Positions 5,542-5,608 of a DNA stretch of 5,608 nucleotides are shown here, in pieces. The first letter of the stretch is position 1; each line of letters starts with the position of its first letter. Location of the stretch: the NCBI GenBank assembly GCA_964557575.1, contig CAZLBC010000173.1, positions 1 through 5,608 of the forward strand, written 5' to 3'. The stretch comes from CAZLBC01 sp964557575 (GTDB lineage Bacteria; Planctomycetota; Phycisphaerae; SM23-33). A model generated the notes under the pieces. The model saw only the letters and a program-made list of their open reading frames with translations. It was not told the DNA's origin and did no database searches. Made by a program: the position numbers and the translations under genes.

Positions 5542-5608
5542 ATGAAAGCAACATCCCGAACATCCCGAACACACTTCGCGATCGCAGCGGTTCTCCTCCT
5601 GCCCGCCC
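5542..5608 (+). CDS. 5' end of a presumed exported protein, cut by the window end
   Basis: An ATG at 5542 opens a frame that runs off the window after 22 full codons. The visible part has a basic N-terminus (Lys2, Arg6, Arg9) followed by a hydrophobic stretch, FAIAAVLLLPA, the layout of a signal peptide n-region and h-region; the cleavage site is not included. A weak Shine-Dalgarno-like GAAAGG lies six bases upstream, and a good promoter is placed correctly. The codons for TSR are tandemly doubled (9-bp repeat at 5551-5568). The protein family cannot be told from 22 residues. It is divergent from the helicase operon and probably unrelated to it. Confidence 0.6.
   Translation, partial: MKATSRTSRTHFAIAAVLLLPA
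5551..5568 (+). repeat. Tandem 9-bp repeat in the signal-peptide coding region
   Basis: ACATCCCGA occurs twice back to back (5551-5559 and 5560-5568), encoding TSR-TSR in the basic n-region of the rightward gene. It is an in-frame short duplication, probably from slippage. Confidence 0.7.

Noticed and set aside
5302..5574. A 90-codon minus-strand frame upstream of the helicase
   Set aside because: It covers the near-consensus rightward promoter and the rightward gene start, has no Shine-Dalgarno I can identify, and resembles no known protein.

Overview
This is a bacterial window, probably proteobacterial. The genes are compact, with clear Shine-Dalgarno sites, sigma-70-like promoters and a moderately GC-rich coding core. 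Nothing here fixes the genus. Almost the whole window is one minus-strand gene cluster that looks like part of a defence or accessory island. A separate plus-strand gene begins at the right edge.

Layout in the direction of transcription (right to left). A candidate sigma-70 promoter (5219-5247), with an imperfect inverted repeat in its spacer, precedes a 950-residue SNF2/RapA-like helicase (2332-5184). The helicase stop overlaps, as ATGA, the start of an AlbA_2/Schlafen-type ATP-binding regulator with a C-terminal winged helix (881-2335). That stop in turn overlaps, again as ATGA, a 67-codon ORF (681-884). This small ORF is a diverged duplicate of the extreme C-terminal coiled coil of the helicase. 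Its stop overlaps, as TGATG, the start of a fourth ORF whose first ~24 residues look like the N-terminus of a large RloC-type AAA (AAA_13) ATPase. That gene is broken after about 70 bp. Past the break lies an AT-richer ORF (90-608) that resembles the C-terminal part of a PIN-like nuclease. A G-rich hairpin and an ACCGGT hairpin follow it near the left edge.

How the parts may work together. The stop/start overlaps argue for one translationally coupled operon: helicase motor, DNA-binding ATPase/regulator, small coiled-coil protein, and originally an AAA ATPase effector. SNF2-family helicases, AlbA_2 proteins, RloC-like ATPases and PIN-like nucleases all recur in anti-phage islands, so a defence role is a reasonable inference, but it is not shown by the sequence. 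The final module has been eroded or replaced, joining an AAA 5' end to a PIN-like 3' end.

The most unusual features are the free-standing copy of the helicase tail, the AAA/PIN-like junction, and a GC step inside the helicase gene between its motor half (about 50%) and its C-terminal half (about 63%). The 357-bp gap at 5185-5541 holds the two divergent promoters and no convincing gene. To its right starts a presumably exported protein (5542 onward), cut by the window end, which may mark the edge of the island.
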